Positions 30,560 to 42,128 of a stretch of 64,000 nucleotides of DNA are shown piece after piece. Each line of letters opens with the position of its first letter. Within the stretch, counting starts at the first letter, position 1. The position numbers and the translations under genes were made by a program. The stretch is from Dicyema japonicum (taxonomy: Eukaryota; Dicyemida; Rhombozoa; Dicyemidae): assembly GCA_011109175.1 (NCBI GenBank), contig RDEW01000036.1, positions 251,583 through 315,582 on the forward strand, written 5' to 3'. Under the pieces are notes generated by a model. It was not told where the DNA came from, did no database searches, and saw only the letters and a program-made list of their open reading frames with translations.

Positions 30560-33495
30560 ATTTTTTATTTATTTAACCCCAAGCCCACCAGGAAAGATAG
30601 GTCAAATCTAACTAATTAAGTGATCCCAGCTTCCAGCAACATCCGGACTCTCTTCAATTGGTCTTCTGATGATCCAACCGCACTCCGGAAGCGTCTTCTC
30701 TTGCTTCTGCAAAGGAATTCGATCGGCGTGCATTTTTTTTGCCGACCGAAATTCCTCTGCATGGGCCACCTTTTCCTTGAATGGGTTTCCCAGTTCCTTG
30801 CAGAAACGTAGGAAACCCTGGCCATTTTTCAACGTTGCCTCATCAGAAACGAGGTCGCCAATGGTGATGTCCGTGCGGTGCATAATTCTCCGCCTGAGGG
30901 AGTTCAAACGGTCCACTCTCGAAAGGGGAATCGCAAACCTCCAGGCGGAGCAGGCATATTCAATGGTCGGTATGATTACTTGTTGATAGACTTTGCTGAT
31001 GCAGTCGGCCGGGGGGAAAGGGCTCTTCTTTATCATCGCATTCAGAATGTTCCATTTCCGAAGACCCTTGGCGAGCACCTCCTCCACGTGACTCGAGAAC
31101 GTCAACAGAGAGTCAAAAACTACACCAAGGATCTTCTGGGTCCGCGTAGAAGGGATGGGAGTGTTTCCGATGGATATTTCAAGCCCACCTTTAAACCTTC
31201 TGTCCGTAGTGAATAATGTGAACTGAGACTTGGATGCTGATACGCATAACGTATTTGCATATAGCAAGTCACAAATTCGGTTTAGGTGTGTCTGAACAGT
31301 TGCTACAGCCATGGAAAGAGATTTATTTCTTGAAGAGATAATTAGGTCGTCCGCATAGGACAAAAACATAGTGTCCTGGTCATTGGTAGTAGGTAGATCA
31401 TGTAGAAATAGGTTGAAAAGGAGATAAAGGAAAACCTTGCGGAACTCCATTGGGGAGTAGTCTTGATTTTGAAGTGGTTTTGTCAATACGGACCCTTCCG
31501 CGTCGTCCAGTTAAGAAGTTTTCCAGCCATAGCTTGATGTTTGAGTGCAAGTTCGTGTTAAAAATCTTTTGCGTTATGAGTTTCCTCGGAACAGAGTCAA
31601 AGGCCTTCTGTATGTCGATATATACTAAGGTCGTCCGTAAGTGTGTTTTCATGTTGAAGCCATCAGTAATAAACTGGGAGATAAAAACCCAAATGAGTCG
31701 TTGTAGAACGGTCTGCCCTGAAATCATGTTGAAACTCTGGTAGATGTAGAACAGGAGAGATGCGCTTTTCCAGTACTTTTGATAAAACACAAGTTATTGG
31801 GATGGGGGTAAGAAGAGGGAACGTTTTTTGGTTTTTCTGGGCTTTAGGATTGGCGTAATCAGAAAGTTTTTCCATATATTAGGTAGCGTATGGTAGTTGA
31901 TAGAGTCGTTGTACAGTCTTGATAGTATGGCCCGTGCCTGAGGTCCAAGATGTTTGAGGTAAATAGTGCAAATACCGTCGGGACCACAAACACGAGTGGG
32001 ACGTAGCAATTTAATAGCCTTTTCGACATCATCGGGGGTGAAGAAGGTGGAATATGGTTCTTGTTGTGCCGGCGCCGTTCAACAAGTGTAAACGAGAAAA
32101 AATTTATGGCTGATCGATACGTAGTACTTCATAATCTTGGTTGCGAGTTTGCGTGCAGGTTCCTAAGCGTTGCGGGTAAAGGCCTCAGCTCCGCGGTCCT
32201 CTTCATTGATAAGGGTATTGATCCTTCTTAGTGTTTTCCAAAATGTGGCACAAGAGTTTTTGTGACATAGTCGTCCAACTAGGCGGCTCCATTTGAGTCT
32301 GTTGTTAGTTCGGATTAGCTCAGATAATTTGGTATTCAGTGAACATATGAAGTAGAAGGAGATATTAGTTCTATTCCTCTTCAGCGCATCTCGTTTCTTG
32401 ATGAGTGACACAATTTGTGATTATAATCTTGGATTGAACTTCTTGTAAGAGACGACAGGTATAAATAGTTTATCAGCTTTCAGAATGATAGCGGACATAA
32501 TCTTGGCCGTCTCCTCTACTGTGCAATTAATCATAGTAAGGTTAAGGAGACTATTGTCCACATACGTCCTGAAACCTTGCCAGTCGGCTTTCAAGTAATT
32601 TTTGAACTTTGTAGAACAACACGGTGAACAAATAGGCCTTCTAAGTCTCAACACAATGAGGTTATGGTCGCTTGAGAAACCATAACGAACATTCCATGAA
32701 ATTCATCCAGCCACAAAGGGAGAGCAGAGGGACAGGTCCGGGGATGTTGGACTGTCCCTTCTGCGGGACGGGGTCCTTGTGTGTGGGTGTCCGGATAATT
32801 AAGGATAGTAGATCATTGAGCAGGGAAAGGATGTATTCGCCGCGACTGTCGGCTGATTGAGGAGCCAGAGTTGATGTTTCGCGTTTAGGTCTCCGCATAG
32901 TAGCAGATCCTTTAGTCCACCCAGGCTAAATAGCTTGGGAATGTAGGAAGTAGTACATGACTCCTGAGGCGGGATATAGACATTACATAGTGTAAAACAT
33001 CTCGTCGAAGAAAAAAGAACTTCAATATAAATCTGTTCCAGAATAAAATCCTCTTCGCAGAGAGAAGATACAGAAAGGGTGACATCCGTGAATTTAAGTC
33101 CATCCTTAACGATAGTCAATAATCTCCTCCGAGACTTCTTGTTCGGTCCCTGCGAAGTACACAATATTCAGGAAAACAAGGTGTTGGGGACTTTATAGAG
33201 AGCTTCGATTCTTGGAAGAGGGCAATGTCCACTCTCAAATGGGATAAGAGAGATCGTAATTCTATTACTTTATTGCGGATTCCATTTACATTTAGTTGTA
33301 GAATACTCAACGTGCAGTTGGGTCCCGGATTAGGTTCTACATCACCAGACAGAAGTAGTAGAGAGAAAACGGGGGAGTTGGTAAGCTACCCTTCTGAAGA
33401 TCGCAGAAAGGTAGGGAAAGTCAAACGGTTCTCTTCCATAAAGAACTTGCACTGAGCGCCACCACAACACCAGGTGAACCGCATGACGTCACGCT
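30560..33495 (-). mobile_element. Near-complete Jockey-like LINE (family B, copy 4)
   Basis: The best family B copy. Minus strand: the 5' leader starts near 33495 with the conserved GTCATGCGG-like motif. The APE endonuclease follows (33310-32662; LQLNVNGIRNKVIELRSLL, VDIALFQESKLS, CNVYIPPQES, DLLLCGDLNAKHQLW). Next are a linker (32654-32163) and RT (32009-30830; RVCGPDGICTIYLKHLG, ILKPRKTKK, QHDFRADRSTTTHLGF, YIDIQKAFDSVPRKLI, LPNGVPQG, FLSYADDLIISS, KILGVVFDSLLTFSSHV). The C-terminal domain runs to 30608. It ends with AACCCC...TTATTTATTT. Frames change a few times. Confidence 0.85.
30608..31486 (-). CDS. Longest intact RT and C-terminal segment of family B LINE
   Basis: A 292-residue frame containing LFNLFLHDLP, the catalytic MFLSYADDLIIS box, SKSQFTLFTTDRRFKGGLEI, PSTRTQKILGVVFDSLLTFS and a connection domain EYACSAWRFAIPLSRVDRLN, ending at SWDHLIS. 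Upstream RT is in another frame (31790-31398), with the shift near 31430 inside the PQG..LSP motif next to short homopolymers. Confidence 0.8.
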   Translation of the reverse strand: MTKPLQNQDYSPMEFRKVFLYLLFNLFLHDLPTTNDQDTMFLSYADDLIISSRNKSLSMAVATVQTHLNRICDLLYANTLCVSASKSQFTLFTTDRRFKGGLEISIGNTPIPSTRTQKILGVVFDSLLTFSSHVEEVLAKGLRKWNILNAMIKKSPFPPADCISKVYQQVIIPTIEYACSAWRFAIPLSRVDRLNSLRRRIMHRTDITIGDLVSDEATLKNGQGFLRFCKELGNPFKEKVAHAEEFRSAKKMHADRIPLQKQEKTLPECGWIIRRPIEESPDVAGSWDHLIS

Positions 33496-33499
33496 AAAA

Positions 33500-35150
33500 T
33501 AAATTTCTACGCTAATATAAAGCTTTCTGTAATGGCAATGATCAATCTTTTGTCAATGAAGCTTGTTACTGATGTCTTTGTTTCTGTTGCCGAAAAAATA
33601 AATTTTATATAATTGCTACAATTTTATTTCCTTAAACCTAATTGAACTGTACATTTGCATAAGGGACAAACAAGCACGTAAAATTACTACATTAATTAGG
33701 TTAATAGGATTTTTCAATGCAAAAGTGGAATAGTATGGAATTCCATATGCGTCCATACATACTACTAACATCATTAGGAACGCGATAAAGACACTATTCG
33801 AAGCAGAAAAGGTCGAGAAGGTTAAAGGGAAAGAATATCAAGGAATTTCATTACAGTAATGATCCGTGCGATTGGGAAAATGAGTAGAAGTCTGTGTCAA
33901 GAACCTTGGACGTTTGGTCACAGGTTGGTCACCTTTGAATGCGAAAAGGTTTAATTTTGATGTGAGATGAGTAGGCGCAACTCCATCAAAAGATTAAGTT
34001 ACTAAAGTAATGATAGATTCTACATAAAATAAAACTCCTAGTAAAGTGCAAGAATAAACTTACTCGATTTCTTATAATCCACTCAATTAATGGCTTATGT
34101 TTGTCACCTTGACTCCTAGGGATTTCATTGTAGAGTTAATCATATATAAATCATTTTCAGGGGCAATTAAACAGAGGAAGTTCATTATTCAACATCTGGA
34201 AAATGATTCCTCTAATCCTTTTTCATGACTCTAACTAAAAGTCCAATCCCCTGAAAGAACTCACAATTGTTTATTATTTCGTTTGAGTAAATTCAACCTC
34301 CTTTAATGATCCCTTTGGGGATACGAACTAAGAAAAGTGACGTTTGACGATGATTTATTCAAATACACGTCTAAACTCGTTCGTTGCTTGTTTACAAAAC
34401 CTTTCAAAATGGATCACTTCAGAGAGAATATTTTCGAGAACAACCACCATTAAAATAGAGAAAATTGGTCATTTTCAAAGACTAAGTTAAGACACATAAA
34501 ATTCCAAAATAACTTGATAATCAATTAAATGAAAAACCACAAATTGGTTTGCGACTTTTCAGTCCGATTAATTCCACCCCACAAAATATCAAAGTAACTC
34601 TCAAAGGAACATTAAAATCAATTATTGTCAAATATTTGAAACATTTAAAGCTCGCATGTCAATTAATAATTGCATCAATATTGAAGGCCAGATGACTCAT
34701 TCCATCATATTATCATCATAACTTGTAATTGGGCCTATGTTGTCATGCATACTAAACCGTAAAGCAATAATTCAGTTATCTTAACACGTCAGGCTAATTA
34801 AACCATTATCGGGTATGTGATTTATAGGTTTATACTGAAATGATCAATCACAAACGCTTCGCATCCCTTCAAACTGCACCTTAAGGAATGATGACGAAAT
34901 CAGAAATGCAAATGATTAAAAGAAAATTCCACAATTTTGATATAACAACTTTTGTAACACATGTAAACATCAATTAACGAATGCACCCCCTGCAGAGACG
35001 TATCGATCCCCCAAGTATTGACCAACTCCGCATTGTGGACTAATTGACAGCATTATCACCACAATGAAGCTAAACTTACAAAGATAATTTATTATTAAAA
35101 GTAAAGTTAAAACGAGCAAGCACAGGCAAATATATTTAAGATAATTTCAT
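33500..35150. other. Gene-poor unique sequence
   Basis: About 1.65 kb with no frame of note on either strand, no recognisable transposon motif and no tandem repeat. It is the longest such stretch in the window and lies upstream of the NARS2 gene and downstream of the minus-strand CaaX gene. Confidence 0.5.
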
Positions 35151-35522
35151 CTAGTTTACAGCACAACATGATTTAATCACCCTCTTCTTCCTCTTAGGTT
35201 TCACTACTTCTTCCCCCTTTTCCAAAGAGCCATCAACCTGAGTGTCGTTGGCGCAGACCTCGCCCTCCACATTCTCCACCACTTCCACAGTGAAATCTTC
35301 CGTCAGTTGACCATTTTCCAGTGGCAGTTCGGACTCAGTGACGGCCTCTTCTACTAATAGCATCGATTCTTGTGTGTTTTCATTGTTATTCTCGTCCAAA
35401 TGGTTAAGTGCTTGATCTGCTTCTACAAACTGTCCCTCTTCAAAGAGAAAGGTCTTAACTACGATACCGGATTCCTTGTTTAGGTCAGTTCCTGGCTTGA
35501 AAGGGTTGACGACAGATTCCAT
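35151..35522 (-). CDS. Small acidic protein with polybasic tail and CaaX-type C-terminus
   Basis: The proposed start is ATG at 35522 (MESVVNPFKPGTDLNKESG); an in-frame ATG nine codons upstream is less likely. The 123-residue product is rich in E, V and N in the middle (ESELPLENGQLTEDFTVEV), with no transmembrane segment. It ends in KPKRKKRVIKSCCAVN-stop. A lysine/arginine cluster followed by C-C-A-V-N fits a prenylated, possibly also palmitoylated, membrane anchor, as in Ras or paralemmin tails. I cannot place it in a family. It diverges from NARS2, which starts 272 bp to the right. Confidence 0.55.
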   Translation of the reverse strand: MESVVNPFKPGTDLNKESGIVVKTFLFEEGQFVEADQALNHLDENNNENTQESMLLVEEAVTESELPLENGQLTEDFTVEVVENVEGEVCANDTQVDGSLEKGEEVVKPKRKKRVIKSCCAVN

Positions 35523-35793
35523 AAGAAAAAAGCACCACCTAAACGTCAAATGATTTTAGGTGCCAGCTGCGATATTGAATTATTAATAGGTTAGCCAATT
35601 AAAATTAAAAATAAATTAAATCACGTCAAATAAATAAATAAAATAATTAAAAAAAATGATAAAAACATGTCCAATCTTAAAAACCTTAATTATAATATTG
35701 TTAACTTTAATGGAAATATAACAACTTTTAATTAAAAAATAAAATAAAATTGTCTTTAAATTAAAAATAACAAAAAAAATTAAGTCACATTTA

Positions 35794-37482
35794 ATGGTTG
35801 GTTTCTTATCTGTTATTTCCTCTTTAGTTATCTCGTTTGACTAATCTTCCATCGAGTTGTCGTCGTTTCTGTACCTCTATCCGCGACATTGTAACTAAAT
35901 TCGATCGGGAACATCACGACAGTGATCCCATTACTGTCACAGTTTACATTAATAAGAATTCCCAAGGGCTGGGTCAAATACTCACGTGAATTCAACAACC
36001 TTTTGTTCGTTCAACTTAATGATGGTCTGAGTCCTCACGTGCTCCAAGTGGTCGTTCAAAACTTTGAGATTCCCGAGTTTGTAGTCTTCTAATTTGTAGA
36101 GAAGGCTTATATGGTTCGGCTGTTAGGGTTACTGGCAGGCTCTGTATGTCTGTGGGCAGAAGGCAGGTTGTCGAACTACAGGCTGTCTCTTTTGAGTTTT
36201 GTGGGAGTAACGACGCATGTGTTAGTGGTGATGATTCATTTTTTGCAGAATTTTCCGCTTTATGCCAAGCAAATGCTTCCCTACGCTTATATTCGAAAGT
36301 TTCTTCACTTGAGAGCCAAGACGAACATATTCTCTTCAGTTCTTCGTTGTCGCAGCAAGTGCACGTGTCTCATTCATGAGTTTTTCCATGTACCTCACTT
36401 TTCGAGCATTGTGGTAGAATAACGACTTTCTGTTAATACATTCACCCATTTTGACAACTAACGACTGCGAAGGAGGGAGCAACACATTTCAAATTTACGG
36501 AGAGACGGTCCCTCAAGGGAATAAGTTGACGAATGCGAGCTTCTTCAACGCATCAGTCTTTTTGACCGTCTCCACTCAGTTTCACTTGGAGTCATTAATG
36601 ACGTAATTTGGGGGAAATTCATGTTAGTGCTGTTTCTAAGGTGTATTGTATGGGACCAGCATTCAGGGCAGATTATTCAGACAACAGTCGACATCACTTG
36701 GCTGAGTTTTACATGCTGGAAGCCGAAATTGCCTTTGTGGACTCACTAGAGGACCTTTTGAAAGTTTTTGAGTCTTTAACCTTTAGATGGTCGAGAATAT
36801 GCTTTCCTACGTCGCCAATGCAATAAAAACTCTCATCTCCGATGACTTAGAGATCATTGGTAGGCATCCAGAGAGTGTATAAATTTCTCTTACTTCCAGA
36901 AAGGATCTCAGATTGACTCCTTTGCTGAGATTCCCTATCCAAGGTTTTCTTATTCCTTACAATCAGAGTGGCATATTCTACAGCAATAGAAATTTTAAGA
37001 TCCAGTAATAAGGAGTTCAAGAAAGAACCAAAGGTTTTAAATAAAAGGACCATAGAATGGGGGGGATCTGTCAAAGGAGCATGAGTTGTATCTATGTCAG
37101 CATTTTGGGGGAGTTCCCGTCTTTATCACTGATTTCCCAATGAACTTGAAGCCTTTTTATGTCAAAAAATCTGATGATGGAACTGTCAGTGCTGTTTTAA
37201 TGCTAGGCGTTGGCTTTTGACTTGTTGGGACCGGAAGTAGGGGAGATAGTCGGGGGATCCCTAAGAGAGACTGATTTGGAAGAACTGGACGAGCGTTTGG
37301 CATCGTTTGATGAAAAGACAAGAAGGAAGTTGAGTTGGTACACAGGAATGAGACGGTTTGGTTGTCCTCCGCATGGTGGATTTGGATTGGGGTTCGAAAG
37401 GCTTTTGCAAGCTTTCCTCGGAGTCCCAAATATTAGAGACGTCATTCCATTTCCTCGTTATTCTAATTCATGTGAACTTTAA
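35794..37482 (+). CDS. NARS2: Mitochondrial asparaginyl-tRNA synthetase, ~10 tiny introns
   Basis: Charges mitochondrial tRNA-Asn. [20 protein letters not shown] at the start is basic and fits a targeting presequence. The anticodon-binding fold shows [20 protein letters not shown] and [12 protein letters not shown]. The class II core shows [12 protein letters not shown] (motif 1 side), [10 protein letters not shown] and [16 protein letters not shown] (motif 2), then [20 protein letters not shown] and [14 protein letters not shown] (motif 3). Introns: 35797-35827 (least sure), 35942-35966, 36081-36099, 36221-36248, 36390-36417, 36603-36627, 36764-36786, 36877-36899, 36944-36966, 37185-37206. 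One-base slips remain near 36100 and in the seven-G run 37059-37065. The C-terminus and GERL-type motifs match the mitochondrial rather than the cytosolic enzyme. Confidence 0.9.
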
Positions 37483-37488
37483 AAGTGT

Positions 37489-37494
37489 AATAAA
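37489..37494 (+). promoter_or_regulatory. Polyadenylation signal AATAAA of NARS2
   Basis: AATAAA begins seven bases after the NARS2 stop codon, implying a very short 3' UTR, as expected in a compact genome. Confidence 0.55.
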
Positions 37495-37593
37495 TTTAAT
37501 TTGTGGTGCAAATTATTAGAATATAATTTAGTACAAACTTTTTTAATCCCAGGTCCTTCCAGGTTAAATCATCTCTGATTTCTTTGAGTGACA

Positions 37594-37899
37594 ATGAGTC
37601 TCAAAAATATGGAATTGCTATTTAAGTGTTTCTCGACTGATTCGCGTTCCGTGAGATTGCTGTTGGGGACGACTGTAGCGATAAGTAAAAAATCTTTGTT
37701 CAATAACCTTAAATGTCTAACCACATTCAGAAACCATTATTTTTTGGAAACCTAGTTAGTTGTTGTGCAATTATTAATTTATTTAAGATTTCCATTATTT
37801 AAAATAGATTCTCTTCCTCTTTGGATCAAACAAGATCATCCTAAAGTCTCCATAGGAATGCCACCTTCTGTGTCCCTATCTACTTAGGATCTTAATTGA
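37594..37899 (+). other. Possible small gene, unknown product
   Basis: An ATG opens a 53-codon frame (MSLKNMELLFKCFSTDSRSV, then RLLLGTTVAISKKS) that closes at TAG (37755). The same frame resumes as FKIDSLPLWIKQDHPKVSIG and MPPS (about 37797-37870). An 18-nt GT...TAG stretch then leads to DLN-stop. The two parts look like exons of one small, perhaps mitochondrial, protein, but no intron of the usual size removes the intervening stop. A further frame at 37914-38138 is cut by the pogo end at 38133. I do not recognise it. Confidence 0.3.
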
Positions 37900-38132
37900 A
37901 ATTCTAAAGTTGAGTGCGCACTTTTTTCGACAGTGTTTTTAGGTCGTTTAACATCAAATGTGAGTCATTTGTTGAGGAGAACATCCAGTATTTTATACGC
38001 ATACTTTTCAAAGGTTTTTGGAATAATATATGCTCGTATAGAGACATCCACATTAAGCGATTATTCTTTACTACAAAAATAGTGAATATCCTCCATATTC
38101 GGATCTATATTATGACTCTTGTAAAAGTTATA

Positions 38133-39222
38133 CAGTAAACTCTCCCAAATTTGCCATTTTTGGTTCCAGCATTTTTTGCGACAAATTTGGGAATTGGGAA
38201 ATTTCAGAATTTAATCAATAATTTTATAATAGTTATTGGGGAACTTCTCAACGATGAAAATAACTAAATTTGATTTTATTACGAAAAAAATTATTTGTCA
38301 AAAAAGGCGAACAGTGTTTTGGCTATAAACAAGGAAAAGAAAGACTCACTGTTCTTCTATGCTGCAGTTTAATTGGAGAAAAACTTGACCCATTGATTAT
38401 TGGAAAGTATAAACAACCTCGGTGCCTAAAAAATTTTGATGTCCAAGATTTTGGGTTATTGTATTCGTCTTCAAAAAATGCATGGATGACTGGAAAGACT
38501 TTTATGAGTTGGCTTACACTAATAAATGAATTGTTTCGCAAAAACAACAGAAAAATATTATTATTGCTTGACAATGCTGGATGCCATAAAACTTTTGAAT
38601 GTTCAAATATCGAATTTTTTTACCGAAAAATACAACGCCATATTTACAACCATTGGATATGGGAATAATCAAAGCCTTTAAGAATTATTATTCAAGTTTC
38701 TTAATGGAATTTTTGTGTTTTCACGATGTCGAAAACGATTTTGCACATTCTATTGCAAAATTAAACTTGCGTCATGTCATGATGCTAATTTCGAAAGGTT
38801 GGGAGAAAATAGATGCGGCATGTATTGTTAATTGTTGGCCGTGATTCTTATGCGACAGACTGTCTAACAGATCAACTTCTAAATCATGATATAGACGAAA
38901 CAATTGATGTAGAGTGCGAAGAGTCCTAAAGTAATATTTATAGTGGATATTCAGAAACGGAGAATATTGAAAATGTCGTAGAGGAAACAAAGGATCTGCT
39001 AAACAATTTGGAAGAACAAATTTCACATGTGGCACCAAAAATGCTGCGAGACTATGATTTCCGGCTAAAATTAACAAATAATATACGACAAAACTCTAAA
39101 ATTAAAATAACTGATTATTTTGGCAAAAATATTATTTGATGTTAATTATTGATTCAATTTCAGAAATAATAATAAACCCCTGTTTTTGGGGCACTTGGTG
39201 CCCCATTTAGGGGTAGGACTGT
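38133..39222 (+). mobile_element. pogo/Tigger-type transposon with mismatched ends
   Basis: The transposase DDE region reads KERLTVLLCCSLIGEKLDPL, IIGKYKQPRCLKNF, KNAWMTGKTF and LLLLDNAGCHKT (second catalytic D), then LPKNTTPYLQPLDMGIIKAF (third) in another frame. The N-terminal DNA-binding part is missing. The left end CAGTAAACTCTCCC matches the pogo copy at 57.84 kb. The right end resembles the GGGGC-type termini of the pogo at 41.2 kb (GCCCC...GGACTG). The element may therefore be a fusion of two families. Confidence 0.7.
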
Positions 39223-41207
39223 ATGTCCTGTTTTACTATTGTCAATGTATATATCCCACCTATTTACTTGTGTCTTCCTAAATATACGCCGACTTACACT
39301 TTTTCTATTGAAAATTTAATCCTATGTGGTTTAATGCTCATCATCCTGCATGGCTATTTTCTAACAAACCTGATAAACGTGAAGTGCAAATTCTGCGTGA
39401 TTAGTTCTACATACTCGTACTCGCTGTACTCAAAGTTCAGATTATTCTAATAAATCCACGATATCTCCCTCTGTTCTCAAAGTATCGCTCTCGACGCTCA
39501 ATGAGATGTATTTTATGATCTCTCAACTGATCACAACCCGATTTTAATTTCCTTCAACAATCAACCACGAAGACGTATATAAACTTAACCATGGAAAGTA
39601 GGATTCTCACAGAAACGAGACCGATCGCGTACTCAGACTTTTCTTTTGTTCTTTCCGCTCTTTTCGATGCTGCTGTCGAGAAACTGTCTTCACAAACTGT
39701 CTAATTGCTAAAAACAAAATTAATTCCCCGTGGTTTCATCGCTAATCATGGCCTCTACTACCTTTATGAGATTATTAATCTTCTCAAAGAACACAGAAGG
39801 GTCAAATCGATGACTGTGGTAATAGTAGAATCGAATATCTTTCTGAAATCAATAAACCTATTGACGACCTAATCTTAAATACAAGACCTATCAATGGAAT
39901 GAATATTTATACTGTAAACTCTTATACTTGATCCCATATCTTTCGGAGAACCCTTAAGAAGATACATTCCAAACATCCGTCCCCTCAATCGCACTCAACT
40001 AGTCTTTCAAGAAAAATTGTGCTATCCTTCCTTGACCAAATCAACTTATTAATGATTATGCGAAAATAAGCCACATTCATACCCAAAAAGACTCCCTATA
40101 AGAGACTGAATACTCTAAAATCAAAATACCTTTTCATTATTCCACAATTTCTAATTATTATGGATTTATCCCTTTCAGTGGAGACAAATCTAAGCCTTTT
40201 TGTATAATCTGCAAAAATTCTTTGGCCAATAGTTCTATGAAATTGTCAAGATTAACACACCATTTAAGGACTAGACATCCAAAACTACCCTTCAAAAGTT
40301 AATCACTCATCATGCTCTTGCACGAAAAAGTATTCCTTTTAACCTATTTCATAGATGGGTTACTTGCATCCTACAAAATTGCCCATATCGTTGCTAAAAA
40401 TAATGCTACCCATGTTTCGGGTGAATCGTTAATAATACCTTCTATCGCAGTTGTTTTACAAGATATGTTGGGACATAATCCATCTGAAATTTTACAAGTA
40501 GTGCGATCATTTTGATGTTCTTAGAATTTACCTTTGAGTAATGATACGATTCGTCGCCGAATTGACGAAATGGCTGAAAGTGTCGAAGATAACTTTAAAA
40601 ATATACTTAGAAAAACAGTTTTTTCCTTGCAGATTGACGAATGTCTGGTATGTGTAATAAATCTATATTAATGGCCTATGTTAGGTAGGTATTTTAAATA
40701 ATATTTGTTTAGATTTTTTGACGAACAAGAAGTTTTTTTTGTGAAGAGGTTTTGTTTATCAGACCTTTGATAACAGTTTCTACCGAAGAGTCAATTTTTA
40801 TTGTATTGAAAACGTATTTTGAAGAAAAACAAATTCCATTTTAATCACATGTGCTACGGACGGTGCAATGGCCATGATTGGGAAGTACAAAGGATTTGCG
40901 TTTTTTTGAAACAAAAATGTCCGAATTTAATTCATATTCATTGCGTATCACACCTCCATTATCTGGTTTCAAAAAAAATCTCCGCTTTTTTAAATTAAGT
41001 GCTAAATCTCGTCATAAAAACGATCAATCGAATTAAAACAAGTCGAAAATCTGATAGGATTTTTAGGAAATTTTGTATAGATAGGAATGAAGATTATTTA
41101 AGACTCTTGTATCATTCTGAAGTTTATTTTTGTTTTTTATATTCTTTAGGTTCGCTGGTTGTCCAAAGACACTGCTTTACAAAGATTTGTAAACCTTTTA
41201 CCAGCTA

Positions 41208-42128
41208 CAGTCGAACCCCGGGGTGGGGCATCAAAGTGCCCCAAAAAGCGGGGGTGCCCTCCAAAACCGGGGTTTGGTTCAAACTATTGATTTATGGTTG
41301 ATTTAAAACACTTTATGTCTTAAGGTTGAATCAAAGATGTTGTGTTTTTCTGAAGAAAAAACAATTTAACATTTGAGTATTCCAATAAATAATGGCATGT
41401 AGCATTATCCATTATTAAAAGTATTTTTCTATCGTTAATCTTTGAAAGCCACATTTTGAAAATTTCTCTATTCATCCAGGAATTTTTTGACTTTTTTTTC
41501 ATATAAATACAGAATTTTTCACAATCAAAATCTATGTTAAAATATAATTAAGCAAACTTTTCATACAACTAAGTGATTTGTATTTTCCAATAACAAGGGG
41601 TCTTAATTTATTTCCTGCTGCATTACAGCAAAGGAGAACTGTTACTCTTTCTTTACTGAATTTTGTACCATGACATGTTTCTATATATTCGACATAAGAT
41701 CTTGAAGAAAATTTTTTAACATACAAAGATGTTTCATCACAGTTAAAAATATTTTCATGACCATAAGTTTTCAACAAATTATCGAATTAAATTATCGAAT
41801 TGAAAGAAAAATTTGAAGGCATTACACAAAGACAATTATCACGTGTTCAAAAATAATATTATTCAAAATAATATTATATAATAAAATATTAAAATAAATT
41901 AGTAAAGTGCCCCATACTGGGGTTTTGATAATTTCCAAATTTGGAAATTATTATTTTTTTAAATTTATTAACAATAAAATATTATTTATTAACTATGGGG
42001 GAGAGCGGCTACTGACATCACTGATGGAAAATGTGGAAATTATTGATGGAAAATGTACTAAAAAATAAAATCGCCCCAAAAAACGAGGGTGCCCCAAGAC
42101 GGGGATTTATTGAAGCGTGGTTCGTCTG
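41208..42128 (-). mobile_element. pogo/Tigger-type transposon with TA target duplication
   Basis: Inverted ends CAGTCGAACCCCG (41208) and CGTGGTTCGTCTG (ending 42128) are flanked by TA. GC-rich subterminal blocks (GGGGTGGGGC and GGGGTGCCCC) lie inside. Minus-strand transposase pieces: YGHENIFNCDETSLYVKKFS, KERVTVLLCCNAAGNKLRPL, VIGKYKSLSCMKS (41777-41532) and KILLIMDNATCHYLLEYSNV (41502-41320). At 921 bp it has lost its DNA-binding end. Confidence 0.85.
41950..42020 (-). mobile_element. ~65-bp 3' end of family C LINE inside the pogo
   Basis: The plus-strand ACAATAAAATATTATTTATT and AACTATGG stretch matches 20548-20580, the 3' end of family C copy 1, including the A/T-rich tail side. It looks like a severely 5'-truncated insertion. 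Confidence 0.6.

Noticed and set aside
35594-35793. Shared bidirectional promoter motifs between the CaaX gene and NARS2
   Set aside because: The 270-bp gap is simply A/T-rich; I saw no motif that could be supported.
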